Of a stretch of DNA of 64,000 bases, positions 16,969-25,033 are shown piece by piece. Every line of letters starts with the position of its first letter. Within the stretch, counting starts at the first letter, position 1. This DNA is from CAYVUB01 sp964454675 (GTDB taxonomy: Bacteria; Bacteroidota; Bacteroidia; Flavobacteriales; Flavobacteriaceae). The notes beneath the pieces are model-generated. The model was given only the letters and a program-made list of their open reading frames with translations, was not told the DNA's origin and made no database searches. The DNA is taken from positions 62,001 through 126,000 of the forward strand of contig CAYVUB010000002.1 in NCBI GenBank assembly GCA_964454675.1, given 5' to 3'. The position numbers and the translations under genes were made by a program.

Positions 16969-17454
16969 ATGGCAACGATAAATCAAAATTTATCAGACTA
17001 CAATAAAGATACAATCCCAAGCGCGAAAGACTTTCGGTTTGGGATTGTTGTTTCAGAATGGAACAGTACCATTACCGACAATCTTTTTAAAGGTGCTTTT
17101 ACAACGCTTTTAGAGCATGGTGTTTTGTCTGAAAACATTCAGCATTTTTATGTTCCGGGAAGTTTTGAGCTTATTTACGGAAGTAAAAAAATGCAGCAGC
17201 AAAATGTTGATGCCGTGATAGCTATAGGCTGTGTGATACAAGGCGAAACTAAACATTTTGATTTTGTATGCCAGGCGGTTTCGCAAGGCATCAAAGACCT
17301 TAATATTATTGATGATACACCGGTTATTTTTTGTGTGCTTACCGATAATACCATGCAGCAATCCATTGACCGTTCGGGCGGAAAACACGGTAACAAAGGT
17401 GTCGAAGCTGCCGTAACAGCTATTAAAATGGCGGTTTTAAGAGCTAATTCGTAA
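16969..17454 (+). CDS. ribH: 6,7-dimethyl-8-ribityllumazine synthase
   Basis: A 161-residue enzyme of riboflavin synthesis that condenses 5-amino-6-ribitylaminouracil with dihydroxybutanone phosphate. FGIVVSEWNSTIT, VPGSFELIYGSKKM, and IGCVIQGETKHFDFVCQAV with the catalytic His at about 96, are all diagnostic, as is NKGVEAAVTAIKM at the end. Its start directly abuts the stop of the TPR gene, so the two are co-transcribed. No FMN riboswitch is visible upstream. Confidence 0.96.
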   Translation: MATINQNLSDYNKDTIPSAKDFRFGIVVSEWNSTITDNLFKGAFTTLLEHGVLSENIQHFYVPGSFELIYGSKKMQQQNVDAVIAIGCVIQGETKHFDFVCQAVSQGIKDLNIIDDTPVIFCVLTDNTMQQSIDRSGGKHGNKGVEAAVTAIKMAVLRANS

Positions 17455-17624
17455 TTGTTTTTTTCAACTTTTCAACTTAACAACTCATAACAAACAACAC
17501 AACGGCACTGTTAACAATTTTTAGCATTTAGAGATAAGTAGTTCTTAGTATTTTCTGTACTTTTGAAACGATAGCATATTAAATGTATGCTAAAAGGATT
17601 TTTCTGCAATTTGCTGAATAAAAT

Positions 17625-17741
17625 ATGGAATTTTTCAAGACACGTTATATAAATACACTAAAAGGTAATAGCAATTTGCGTGCAGCAAACCAGGATTTAA
17701 TTCGATATACCGATGTGTCAATTTTGTTTTTAAAGAACTAA
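17625..17741 (+). CDS. 38-codon ORF coupled to mutL
   Basis: Too short for routine gene calling. ATG at 17625 opens a frame of 38 codons (MEFFKTRYINTLKGNSNLRA and so on) ending in a TAA that shares its last A with the mutL start (TAATG). This geometry usually means translational coupling. The product is basic in its first half with a hydrophobic end (SILFLKN). It could be a real small protein or a leader peptide that sets mutL translation. I do not recognise it. Confidence 0.4.
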   Translation: MEFFKTRYINTLKGNSNLRAANQDLIRYTDVSILFLKN

Positions 17742-19594
17742 TGGCAGACATCATCAAACTTTTACCGGATCATGTTGCCAACCAGATTGCAGCAGGTGAA
17801 GTTGTACAACGACCGGCATCTGTTGTCAAGGAATTACTTGAAAATGCCATTGATGCCGATGCAACGTCCATAAAACTGGTTATTAAAGATGCCGGAAAAA
17901 CCCTTATTCAGGTGATTGATAACGGTAAAGGCATGAGTGCTACCGATGCACGATTGAGCTTTGAACGCCATGCTACTTCCAAAATACGCTCTGCCGAAGA
18001 TTTATTCAGTCTGCATACCAAAGGGTTTCGCGGCGAAGCACTGGCAAGTATTGCCGCTATTGCGCACGTAGAGCTTAAAACCAAACAGGAACAGAACGAG
18101 TTGGGCACAAGTATCACCATTGAAGGCAGCGAAGTCATCTCACAAGAAGTTGTCGTAACACCAAAAGGTACCTCTATTTCTGTAAAGCATCTGTTTTTTA
18201 ATATTCCTGCACGACGCAATTTTTTAAAATCCAATACGGTAGAGCTGCGTCACGTTATGGATGAGTTTCACCGTGTGGCACTGGCGCATCCCAATGTAGC
18301 ATTCAGTATGTATCATAACGGTAGCGAGGTTTTTAATCTTCCCGAAAGTAAATTCCGTCAGCGTATTGTGAATATTTTTGGGACAAAAACCAATGAAAAA
18401 CTTGTGCCGGTTGAAGAAACGACCGAAGTTCTCAAAATTTCGGGATTTGTAGGGAAACCCGAATTTGCCAAAAAGACCAAAACCGAACAATTCTTTTTTG
18501 TCAACAACCGTTTTATAAAAAGCCCTTATCTGAATCATGCTATCAATGCAGCATTTGAAGGATTGGTAAAAGACGTACATCATCCTACGTATTTTTTGAA
18601 TTTAACCGTACTTCCCAATTCCATCGACATCAATATCCATCCTACAAAAACAGAGATAAAATTTGATGACGAGCATACGCTTTACGCCATATTACGGTCT
18701 GCTGTAAAGCATAGTCTGGGACAGTTTAACATTGCGCCGGTTCTTGATTTTGAAAATGATGTAAGTCTTGATACACCTTATAATTACAAAGATAAAACTG
18801 CCGAAATGCCTGCAGTTGAAGTCGATAGATTTTTTAATCCGTTTTCTGAAAATAAACCTTCAAGAGTATCAAAATCGCCATCATACAAAAGAGAATCACC
18901 GGCACAATGGGAAAGTTTGTATGTAGGACTGGAATCAAAAGGAACTCGTAACGAACAGGATTTTAGCGAAATTGAGTTTGAAAGCGACCAAAAAACCGAG
19001 TCGCTGTTTAAAGACAGTAAACAAACCGAAACCAATCAAAGCACGTATCAGTTTCACAATAAATATATTATAAGCACCATAAAATCGGGTATGCTGGTTA
19101 TTGACCAGCACAGAGCGCACCAACGTGTGTTGTACGAAGGTTTGCTCAAAAGTATGACAGTTAAAGAAGCTGTGAGTCAGCAATTATTGTTTCCGTTGCA
19201 GTTGCATTTTTCAACAACTGAAATGGCAATTATTGAACAGTTAAAAGACGATTTGGAAGCAACAGGATTTGTGTTTTCGGCGTTTAATGACGAAACAGTC
19301 GAAATTACGGGTGTTCCGGTTAATGTACCGGCAAGCGAAGTATCTATCATCCTGGATCAATTGATAAGTGATGTAGAAAACGAAGTGCCAGACAGCCATT
19401 TTAGTGCTGTAGATTTACTGGCAAAATCAATGGCAAAAAGTCTGGCAATAAAAACCGGTCAGGCATTATCATCAATGGAACAGGAACATTTGGTCAATAG
19501 CCTGTTTGCATGCAAAGAACCATCAGTGTCACCAAATAATCGTCCAACGTTTGTCACGTTAACGGTAGATGAACTGGATAAAAAATTTATGTAA
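17741..19594 (+). CDS. mutL: DNA mismatch repair protein MutL
   Basis: A 617-residue protein with the GHKL ATPase N-domain: IAAGEVVQRPASVVKELLENAIDADA, DNGKGM and GFRGEALASIAAIAH. A linker of variable sequence spans about 350-430. The C-terminal dimerisation domain begins with YIISTIKSGMLVIDQHRAHQRVLYE. Compared with endonuclease-type MutL, the DQHA(X)2E(X)4E motif reads DQHR-AH-Q-RVLY-E, and the CPHGRP region reads SPNNRP, so both motifs are altered. Nicking activity is therefore doubtful. It is preceded by a coupled small ORF and followed at 18 bp by the rhomboid pair. Confidence 0.95.
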   Translation: MADIIKLLPDHVANQIAAGEVVQRPASVVKELLENAIDADATSIKLVIKDAGKTLIQVIDNGKGMSATDARLSFERHATSKIRSAEDLFSLHTKGFRGEALASIAAIAHVELKTKQEQNELGTSITIEGSEVISQEVVVTPKGTSISVKHLFFNIPARRNFLKSNTVELRHVMDEFHRVALAHPNVAFSMYHNGSEVFNLPESKFRQRIVNIFGTKTNEKLVPVEETTEVLKISGFVGKPEFAKKTKTEQFFFVNNRFIKSPYLNHAINAAFEGLVKDVHHPTYFLNLTVLPNSIDINIHPTKTEIKFDDEHTLYAILRSAVKHSLGQFNIAPVLDFENDVSLDTPYNYKDKTAEMPAVEVDRFFNPFSENKPSRVSKSPSYKRESPAQWESLYVGLESKGTRNEQDFSEIEFESDQKTESLFKDSKQTETNQSTYQFHNKYIISTIKSGMLVIDQHRAHQRVLYEGLLKSMTVKEAVSQQLLFPLQLHFSTTEMAIIEQLKDDLEATGFVFSAFNDETVEITGVPVNVPASEVSIILDQLISDVENEVPDSHFSAVDLLAKSMAKSLAIKTGQALSSMEQEHLVNSLFACKEPSVSPNNRPTFVTLTVDELDKKFM

Positions 19595-19612
19595 AAGCAA
19601 TAAGAAAAAAGT

Positions 19613-20434
19613 ATGAGAGGTATTTCAGAAACGGTAAAACATTTAATTATCATCAATGTATTGATGTTTGTTGGAACTGTTGCTATAGAAAATGGACAAG
19701 TTTTTAATAGGTTGTTTCCTTTGTTTTTTCCAGAAAGTGATTTGTTTCAACCTTGGCAAGTTATTACACACATGTTTATGCATGGTAACTTGATGCATAT
19801 TTTATTCAATATGTTTGCGTTATGGATGTTTGGCACTGCTGTTGAACAACAATTAGGTAGTAAAAAGTTTTTGTTTGTTTATATATCTGCTGGTCTTGGA
19901 GCGATGTTATTTCAATTAGGTTACTATTATTATGATTTTTATTCTGCTTATAATACTATTGCAGATCTTGGTATGAGCAAGGATTTGATTCATAGCATAA
20001 TAAATATTGATGCTTCAGATGGTCAATATATACAGGGTACTATATTTCAAAATAAACTATATCCTGTTTTAACAGAATTTAATTTTAATCCGGGTTTAAT
20101 TGACATTGATTCTCTTAAGAGCTTATTTGAAATGACTGCTATTGCAAGTTCTACGATGGTAGGAGCATCAGGATGTATTATGGGAATTTTAGCGGCTTTT
20201 GGAATGATGAATCCTAATGCCAAATTGATGATGATTTTCTTGCCAATTCCAATTAAAGCTAAATATTTCATTCCTGGAATTATCATTTTAGACCTTATTT
20301 CTGCTATTTCAGGACAGTCATTTTTCAGTCCGAGCAATACGGCGTATATGGCGCACGTAGGCGGTGCCGTTACCGGATTTTTGATTATGTGGTTTTGGAA
20401 AAAAAATCAGTTTAATAAAAACCGTTGGGATTAA
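19613..20434 (+). CDS. Rhomboid family intramembrane serine protease (first of a pair)
   Basis: A 273-residue membrane protein with about six helices. The characteristic HMFMHGNLMHILFNMFALWMFG segment contains the conserved His/Asn motif, the catalytic Ser is in GASGC (about 184), and the partner His is in AHVGGAVTG (about 247). Compared with the second copy it carries an extra loop of about 60 residues (110-170) between helices. It cleaves membrane-spanning substrates within the bilayer; targets are unknown. The stop codon directly abuts the next rhomboid start. Confidence 0.9.
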   Translation: MRGISETVKHLIIINVLMFVGTVAIENGQVFNRLFPLFFPESDLFQPWQVITHMFMHGNLMHILFNMFALWMFGTAVEQQLGSKKFLFVYISAGLGAMLFQLGYYYYDFYSAYNTIADLGMSKDLIHSIINIDASDGQYIQGTIFQNKLYPVLTEFNFNPGLIDIDSLKSLFEMTAIASSTMVGASGCIMGILAAFGMMNPNAKLMMIFLPIPIKAKYFIPGIIILDLISAISGQSFFSPSNTAYMAHVGGAVTGFLIMWFWKKNQFNKNRWD

Positions 20435-21310
20435 ATGACCTCATTGTTACAAGACATACAGGACAAACTTAAACGCCTCAATGCATTAGAATATATCATT
20501 GCCATAAATATTGTGATATATGTTGCAGGTTTTTTGCTTACAAAAACCGGTGGTTTTAGTAGCAGTCTGTATTGGTTAGAACTGCCGAGAACGTTTAGTG
20601 AGTTTCTAATAAAACCTTGGTCAATTATCACTTACGGCTTTACACATTATGATTTTTTTCATATTCTGTTTAATCTGTTGGTGCTGTATTTTATAGCCCG
20701 CATGATGCTTAATTTGTTTAGTTCCAAAATGACATTGAGCATTTATTTTTTAGGAATCATTGCTGGCGGACTGGCATTTTTAATGGTGTATAATCTGTTG
20801 CCGCAAAGTTTGTTAAACCCTAATAAAGGATTGGTAGGCGCATCGGGAGGTGTAAGAGCATTGCTTATTTTTATTTGTGCATACATGCCCAAAACCGAAG
20901 TGCGGGTCATTCTTTTTAATATGAAATTATGGCATCTGGCTGTGGCAATCGTAGCTATTGATGTTATCGGGCTGTTGAGCACCAACCAAGGCGGCAGCAT
21001 TGCGCATCTTGGCGGAAGTTTGCTGGGATATTTGTATGCAAGCCAACTGCAAAAAGGTGTCAATATTGGCAAGTGGTTTGAGCAGTTTATAGACTCTGTA
21101 GGCAACTTGTTTAAGAAGAACAACAAATCCCGATTGAAAACCGTACATAAACGCCGTAAAAACGATAAAGTAGCAGGTCATACTACAGAAGATTTTAAAG
21201 CGTTTAATAAGCAAAAGCAGATAGATATTATCCTTGATAAGATAAGCAAAAGCGGTTATGAAAGTTTAACCGAAGCCGAAAAAGCATTTTTATTTAAAGC
21301 AAAAGATTGA
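20435..21310 (+). CDS. Rhomboid family intramembrane serine protease (second of a pair)
   Basis: A 291-residue protein. FTHYDFFHILFNLLVLYFIARM is the conserved His helix region, GASGGVRAL (about 136) holds the catalytic Ser and AHLGGSLLGYLYA (about 190) the catalytic His. A soluble, basic C-terminal tail (about 215-291, KKNNKSRLKTVHKRRKN then DIILDKISKSGYESLTEAEKAFL) matches the small helical tail domain found on flavobacterial rhomboids (DUF6576). It begins at the base after the first rhomboid's stop, so the pair is a single unit. Confidence 0.9.
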   Translation: MTSLLQDIQDKLKRLNALEYIIAINIVIYVAGFLLTKTGGFSSSLYWLELPRTFSEFLIKPWSIITYGFTHYDFFHILFNLLVLYFIARMMLNLFSSKMTLSIYFLGIIAGGLAFLMVYNLLPQSLLNPNKGLVGASGGVRALLIFICAYMPKTEVRVILFNMKLWHLAVAIVAIDVIGLLSTNQGGSIAHLGGSLLGYLYASQLQKGVNIGKWFEQFIDSVGNLFKKNNKSRLKTVHKRRKNDKVAGHTTEDFKAFNKQKQIDIILDKISKSGYESLTEAEKAFLFKAKD

Positions 21311-21317
21311 TTCCCTC

Positions 21318-22346
21318 ATGAACAAACTCAACCTTATTGATAAGTTGGTGTTTTTCTTCAATTCGTTGGCAGCAACCATGTTGTTGTTAGCATATATTTT
21401 GCCGTATATCGAGCCTAAAAAATTTGCGGTTTTATCCGTATTGAGTTTAGGCGTTCCGGTGCTTATCATTATCAATTTACTGTTTTTATTGTACTGGCTT
21501 CTCAAGGTAAAAAAGCAATTATTCTTATCGCTGATTGTTTTAATATTGGGTTATGGCAATGTGATTTCGCTCTACAAATTTTCAGCTTCAAAGCAGATTG
21601 ACGACAAGCAGAATATTTCTGTAATGAGCTATAATGTAAGGTTGTTTAATGTGTTTGAATGGCTGCCCGAAAAAGAGGTCAATAAAAAGATAGCCGAATT
21701 TATCAAAGACAAAAACCCTGATATTTTATGCCTTCAGGATTATCGTATTGATAAAGATGTCTCGTTTGACGGCTATTTTAAATTTGAAAATATAATAGGC
21801 GATAAAGTTAAAAACGGACAGGCAATTTTATCAAAATATCCCATAATCAATTCCGGTTCTGTAGAATTTCCCGATACGTTCAACAATGCCATTTTTGTGG
21901 ATGTTGTAAGAAACACCGATACTATTCGCATTTACAATGTGCATTTACAATCTTTAAAGATTGATGTGAACAGTGAAGAAATTTTGAAGGAAACATCCGA
22001 AGATTTGGTAAACAGCGTAAGCAACACCTTCAAAAAGCAGCAGGAACAAACCGAACTGTTTTTAAAGCATAAAAGCAACTGTACCTACAAAATGATTATC
22101 TGCGGCGATTTTAACAATACAGCCTATTCTTACGTTTATAAAAAGATAAAAGGCGGTTTACAGGATGCTTTTGTTGAAGCCGGAAACGGTTTTGGACGCA
22201 CATACAATTTTAAGTTTTTCCCTGTGCGGATTGATTTTATTCTGGTTGACAGTACTTTTGAAGTCAATAGTTTTAAAACCTTTGATGTAGAGCTTTCCGA
22301 CCATTATCCGGTGATGAGCAAAGTGAAACTGGTGGATAGAAATTAG
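21318..22346 (+). CDS. Membrane-anchored endonuclease/exonuclease/phosphatase family protein
   Basis: A 342-residue protein: three N-terminal membrane helices (about 10-90) and a C-terminal EEP domain. The catalytic set is visible: SVMSYNVRLFN (Asn), PDILCLQD (metal ligand position, Gln-Asp where Glu is usual), YNVHLQS, CGDFNNTA and SDHYPVMSKV. Such enzymes cleave phosphodiesters in nucleic acids or phospholipids; which one is not evident. It follows the rhomboid pair at 7 bp and likely shares their transcript. Confidence 0.85.
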   Translation: MNKLNLIDKLVFFFNSLAATMLLLAYILPYIEPKKFAVLSVLSLGVPVLIIINLLFLLYWLLKVKKQLFLSLIVLILGYGNVISLYKFSASKQIDDKQNISVMSYNVRLFNVFEWLPEKEVNKKIAEFIKDKNPDILCLQDYRIDKDVSFDGYFKFENIIGDKVKNGQAILSKYPIINSGSVEFPDTFNNAIFVDVVRNTDTIRIYNVHLQSLKIDVNSEEILKETSEDLVNSVSNTFKKQQEQTELFLKHKSNCTYKMIICGDFNNTAYSYVYKKIKGGLQDAFVEAGNGFGRTYNFKFFPVRIDFILVDSTFEVNSFKTFDVELSDHYPVMSKVKLVDRN

Positions 22347-22522
22347 GAGAGAGAAGTTGAGTGATTAAGCAGTTTCTAAAGATTCAGAATAATCTACAAT
22401 CAATACATATATTATGCTTTGTGTCTTCGCAAGCATTAAACATCCAATTTTACCTGTGTTTATCAAAATATTTAGAGTAAAAATTGAATACTGATTTTTT
22501 TGATTGCAGATATAGATAGCAT

Positions 22523-22610
22523 AAAATAAACATATATGTTTGTAAATTAAAAAAATAATTAACATATATATTTATTTTTATTTTGTAAAATAAACTTTTA
22601 TGTTTATTTT
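22523..22610 (+). repeat. Three operator-like 24-bp sites with exact 32-bp spacing
   Basis: Sites at 22523-22546, 22555-22578 and 22587-22610 follow the plan AAAATAAAC-N6-GTTTATTTT. The third site is a perfect inverted repeat of 9-bp arms. The first has a perfect left arm and includes the perfect palindrome AAACATATATGTTT (22528-22541). The second matches 7 of 9 and 8 of 9 arm bases. The start-to-start distance is 32 bp both times, about three helical turns, which places all sites on one DNA face. They lead into the gene for the HTH protein mobile mystery A. Confidence 0.75.
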
Positions 22611-22612
22611 TG
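22582..22612 (+). promoter_or_regulatory. Promoter of the mobile mystery A/B operon, covered by an operator
   Basis: TTTG (22582-22585), a 19-nt spacer and TATTTTTG (22605-22612) match the Bacteroidota consensus. The third palindromic site (22587-22610) occupies the whole spacer and part of the -7 element. A start near 22619 leaves a 14-nt leader before ATG 22633. Confidence 0.7.
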
Positions 22613-22632
22613 TGTTGCTAAATGATTTTGTT

Positions 22633-23094
22633 ATGCGTAATCAAAAATTATTACAGGTAGAACAGTTGGATAAAAAGTTGAAGCCTTTTCTGGGAATTGA
22701 AAAAATAACCGTTCCTGATAAAGGTTGGATTCATACTATCCGTACAACGCTTAATATGACACTCGGACAATTGGGTGAAAGGTTGAATATGACAATGCAG
22801 GGTGTCAAGAACGTAGAGGAAAGAGAAAGTACGGGCTCGATAACCTTAAAAGCTCTCAAAGAAGCAGGAAATGCTTTGGAAATGCAGTTTGTTTATGGTT
22901 TTATCCCGAAAGCAGGTTCGGTCGAAAACCTTATTGACAACAAAGCCGAAGAATTGGCACAAAAAATTGTGATGAGAACCAATCAGAATATGAAGTTGGA
23001 AAATCAGGGAAACAGCGATGAAAGAATTAATAAAGCCATTAAGGAATTAGCAGATGAAATAAAACGGGAAATGCGCAAATCATTATGGCAGTAA
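22633..23094 (+). CDS. Mobile mystery protein A (XRE-type HTH, likely antitoxin/repressor)
   Basis: A 153-residue protein from ATG 22633; an upstream in-frame ATG at 22600 lies inside the promoter and is rejected. The HTH domain sits at about 32-80 (WIHTIRTTLNMTLGQLGERLNMTMQGVKNVEERE), followed by VYGFIPKAGSVENLI and a charged, helical C-terminus. This is the TIGR02612 pattern, a family almost always paired with mobile mystery protein B and scattered across bacteria. By analogy with toxin-antitoxin pairs it probably represses its own operon and restrains the Fic partner; this is inference. It overlaps gene B by 10 bp. Confidence 0.88.
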   Translation: MRNQKLLQVEQLDKKLKPFLGIEKITVPDKGWIHTIRTTLNMTLGQLGERLNMTMQGVKNVEERESTGSITLKALKEAGNALEMQFVYGFIPKAGSVENLIDNKAEELAQKIVMRTNQNMKLENQGNSDERINKAIKELADEIKREMRKSLWQ

Positions 23095-23681
23095 TTTTTG
23101 AATATGGAGAAGGTCAAACCCCGTTAAGCGAGGAAGAAAAAGAAGGACTTTTAATAAAAACAATCACTACTCATGGCGAATTAGACGAACATGAACAGTT
23201 GAATATCGAAAGTGCTGTAGAATGGATAATGAGCCAAAAGCCGAAAAAAGAAAAAATCCTGACAGAGAAATTCATCAAAAATTTGCACAAAAAAATGTAT
23301 GGCAAGGTTTGGAGATGGGCAGGAGATTTTAGAAAATCACAGAAAAACATCGGTGCAAATTGGCTTTATATAGGAATTGAACTAAAAAAACTGCTTGACG
23401 ATACTCATTTTTGGATAGATAACAACACATTTCCACCCGATGAAATTGCAGTCAGATTTAAGCACAAATTGGTGAGTATTCATTGTTTTCCAAACGGAAA
23501 CGGAAGACATTCCCGATTAATGGCAGACATTATTATCGAGTTTGTTTTTAATGAAAAGATTTTTACATGGAACCATTCCAACATGGTAAAAGCAGATCAA
23601 ACCCGAAAAGAATATATCCAATCCATAAAGCAGGCTGACAACGGAAATATTGTTCCTTTAATCAGCTTTACAAGAGAATAA
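23085..23681 (+). CDS. Mobile mystery protein B (Fic-domain protein)
   Basis: A 198-residue Fic protein. The active-site motif reads HCFPNGNGRHSR from His133, so the catalytic His and the GNGRxxR anion site are kept, but the usual Pro and Asp/Glu of HPFx(D/E)GNGR are Cys and Asn. WRWAGDFRKSQKNIG upstream forms the flap region. The N-terminal ITTHGELDEHEQLNIE stretch resembles the self-inhibitory helix position of some Fic classes. Fic enzymes transfer AMP or other groups to target proteins; the Asn at the metal position makes the chemistry uncertain. It is likely the toxin half of the pair. Confidence 0.88.
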   Translation: MAVIFEYGEGQTPLSEEEKEGLLIKTITTHGELDEHEQLNIESAVEWIMSQKPKKEKILTEKFIKNLHKKMYGKVWRWAGDFRKSQKNIGANWLYIGIELKKLLDDTHFWIDNNTFPPDEIAVRFKHKLVSIHCFPNGNGRHSRLMADIIIEFVFNEKIFTWNHSNMVKADQTRKEYIQSIKQADNGNIVPLISFTRE

Positions 23682-23837
23682 CTATATTTTACTTCCAAAT
23701 TTTAAATGTCAAATTGAAAACGGATTAATTTTACCCTTGCAGCTACCATAAAACCTGATACTAGCGAAGTAAAACAAAAGAAGCAAAAGAATCTTTTTTT
23801 TAAATTTGGTGCCTGACTTTTTTTAGAATTTCAATTT

Positions 23838-24149
23838 TCAACCCATCATCCGGCAATCCACAGCATCCGCAAGGATATGAGTTGCCAATCCAATTCCCAA
23901 AAGACGTGTTTTCTTAAAAAACAACATCACACTATAAATGGCTATGGCATAATAGGAGTGAAGCAGATGGAAATTGATGCTGCATCTGTTCGGGTCAAAA
24001 ACCGGTATTGCCAATAAATGATCCAAATCAATAAGCATCGAACTTATCATGATAAGAAATGCCACTTTCCATTTTGATTTAAAAAACAGTAAGGCAATGA
24101 TTAAAGGCAAACCAAAGTGTATTGTGTAGTGTAATAAATGTTGTGTCAT
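23838..24149 (-). CDS. Small membrane protein, DUF6122 type
   Basis: A 103-residue protein with three or four hydrophobic segments. The motifs HYTIHFGLPLIIALLFF, MLIDLDHLLAIPVFDPNRCSINFHLLHSY and LGIGLATHILADAVDCRMM contain conserved His and Asp residues (LDHLL, NFHLLHS, THILADA) resembling membrane-bound metal-dependent hydrolases such as YdjM/DUF457. It is found next to WbqC and lepB in flavobacteria as far as I recall. Activity unknown. Confidence 0.7.
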   Translation of the reverse strand: MTQHLLHYTIHFGLPLIIALLFFKSKWKVAFLIMISSMLIDLDHLLAIPVFDPNRCSINFHLLHSYYAIAIYSVMLFFKKTRLLGIGLATHILADAVDCRMMG

Positions 24150-24253
24150 TATTTTATTCAGTTTACCATTAAGAAGTTAAGCTAAATAAGGTTTTCATTA
24201 AGAGTGTCTTAATGTTTCTTAATACCTTAATGGTTATTGATACTTTACGTAAG

Positions 24254-24874
24254 TTAAATGCTGATTTGTTGCAATTTTAAATACTTTAACGTCATTGGGC
24301 CTTCATTAAAAAGCAAGTCTAAAATACTCAAGTTGGGCAAAAAACCGTGCTTGTCATCAAACACTTGTTTGTAGGGTTCAAAGTTTTGAGGTAATTCTTT
24401 TCTGTGATTGACCAAACCTCTCAAATCTATGTGATGCTTCGGATGTTTTTCAAATGCTGTTGAGGTTTGAATATTCAATTTTAGTTGTAAACAATCTAAA
24501 ATCACATTAAAGCATTTCATGTTAAAATCCATTAAAAACGGCTCTTGCTTTTCAAAAAGCGGCTGTAAGTCATCGGCATAAAACTCAAAAAACGGCGAAC
24601 CGTAATAGGCTGATTGTATGGATTTCCAATGCAAGCTTTGCCAATTGCTTGTATAAGCTATTTTAATGTCTTTATATAATTGCCTGTTGTTTTGCGTATG
24701 ATGCACAGGAATATTAAGCAGCAATTTTCCGTTGGCGGCATAAATACATGTACGGTTCCGGTAGGTTTGTTTTTGATAGTTGTCATGGACTTCAAACCTT
24801 ACCAAATCAGCTTTTAGCATCGCAACAAAATTGGCAATACTTGGCAAATAGGTAGGATGCAAGAGAATGTTCAT
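24254..24874 (-). CDS. WbqC family protein
   Basis: A 206-residue soluble protein. LLHPTYLPSIANFVAMLKAD at the N-terminus, YRNRTCIYAANGKLLLNIPV, and KIAYTSNWQSLHWKSIQSAYYGSPFFEFY are conserved in the WbqC-like family, named from O-antigen clusters. The role is undefined, perhaps a glycan-related transferase. It lies downstream of lepB on the same strand, separated by a repeat-rich gap. Confidence 0.85.
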   Translation of the reverse strand: MNILLHPTYLPSIANFVAMLKADLVRFEVHDNYQKQTYRNRTCIYAANGKLLLNIPVHHTQNNRQLYKDIKIAYTSNWQSLHWKSIQSAYYGSPFFEFYADDLQPLFEKQEPFLMDFNMKCFNVILDCLQLKLNIQTSTAFEKHPKHHIDLRGLVNHRKELPQNFEPYKQVFDDKHGFLPNLSILDLLFNEGPMTLKYLKLQQISI

Positions 24875-24884
24875 TGTTGTAATG

Positions 24885-25030
24885 TTGTTTGATGTTTAGT
24901 TGTGAGTTGTTAAGTTGTATGATGTTGAACTGTAAAATGGTAATACTTTAAAAAATCAAATCAAATCAATTGCAATGTCAATAACAATTGCAATAGCAAC
25001 AACTCCACGACCAAGGACTTTACAACTTAA
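24885..25030. repeat. Degenerate GTTGTTAAGTTG-type repeats downstream of lepB
   Basis: The gap between lepB and the WbqC gene has repeated words such as TTGTTGTAATGTTG, GAGTTGTTAAGTTG and, inverted, ACAACTTAACAG, plus CAAATCAAATCAA. A related stretch occurs on the other side of lepB (26577-26700), sharing the word CGACTCCACGA or ACTCCACGA. No gene is visible in it. Confidence 0.55.
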
Positions 25031-25033
25031 CAG

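Noticed and set aside
16070..17454. FMN riboswitch upstream of ribH
   Set aside because: ribH follows the TPR gene without a gap; no room for a leader element.
22365..22565. 66-codon minus-strand frame before mobile mystery A
   Set aside because: Its start overlaps the operator sites and the composition is that of AT-rich non-coding DNA.
22600..22632. Upstream ATG of mobile mystery A
   Set aside because: The ATG lies inside the promoter -33/-7 spacer, upstream of the predicted transcription start.
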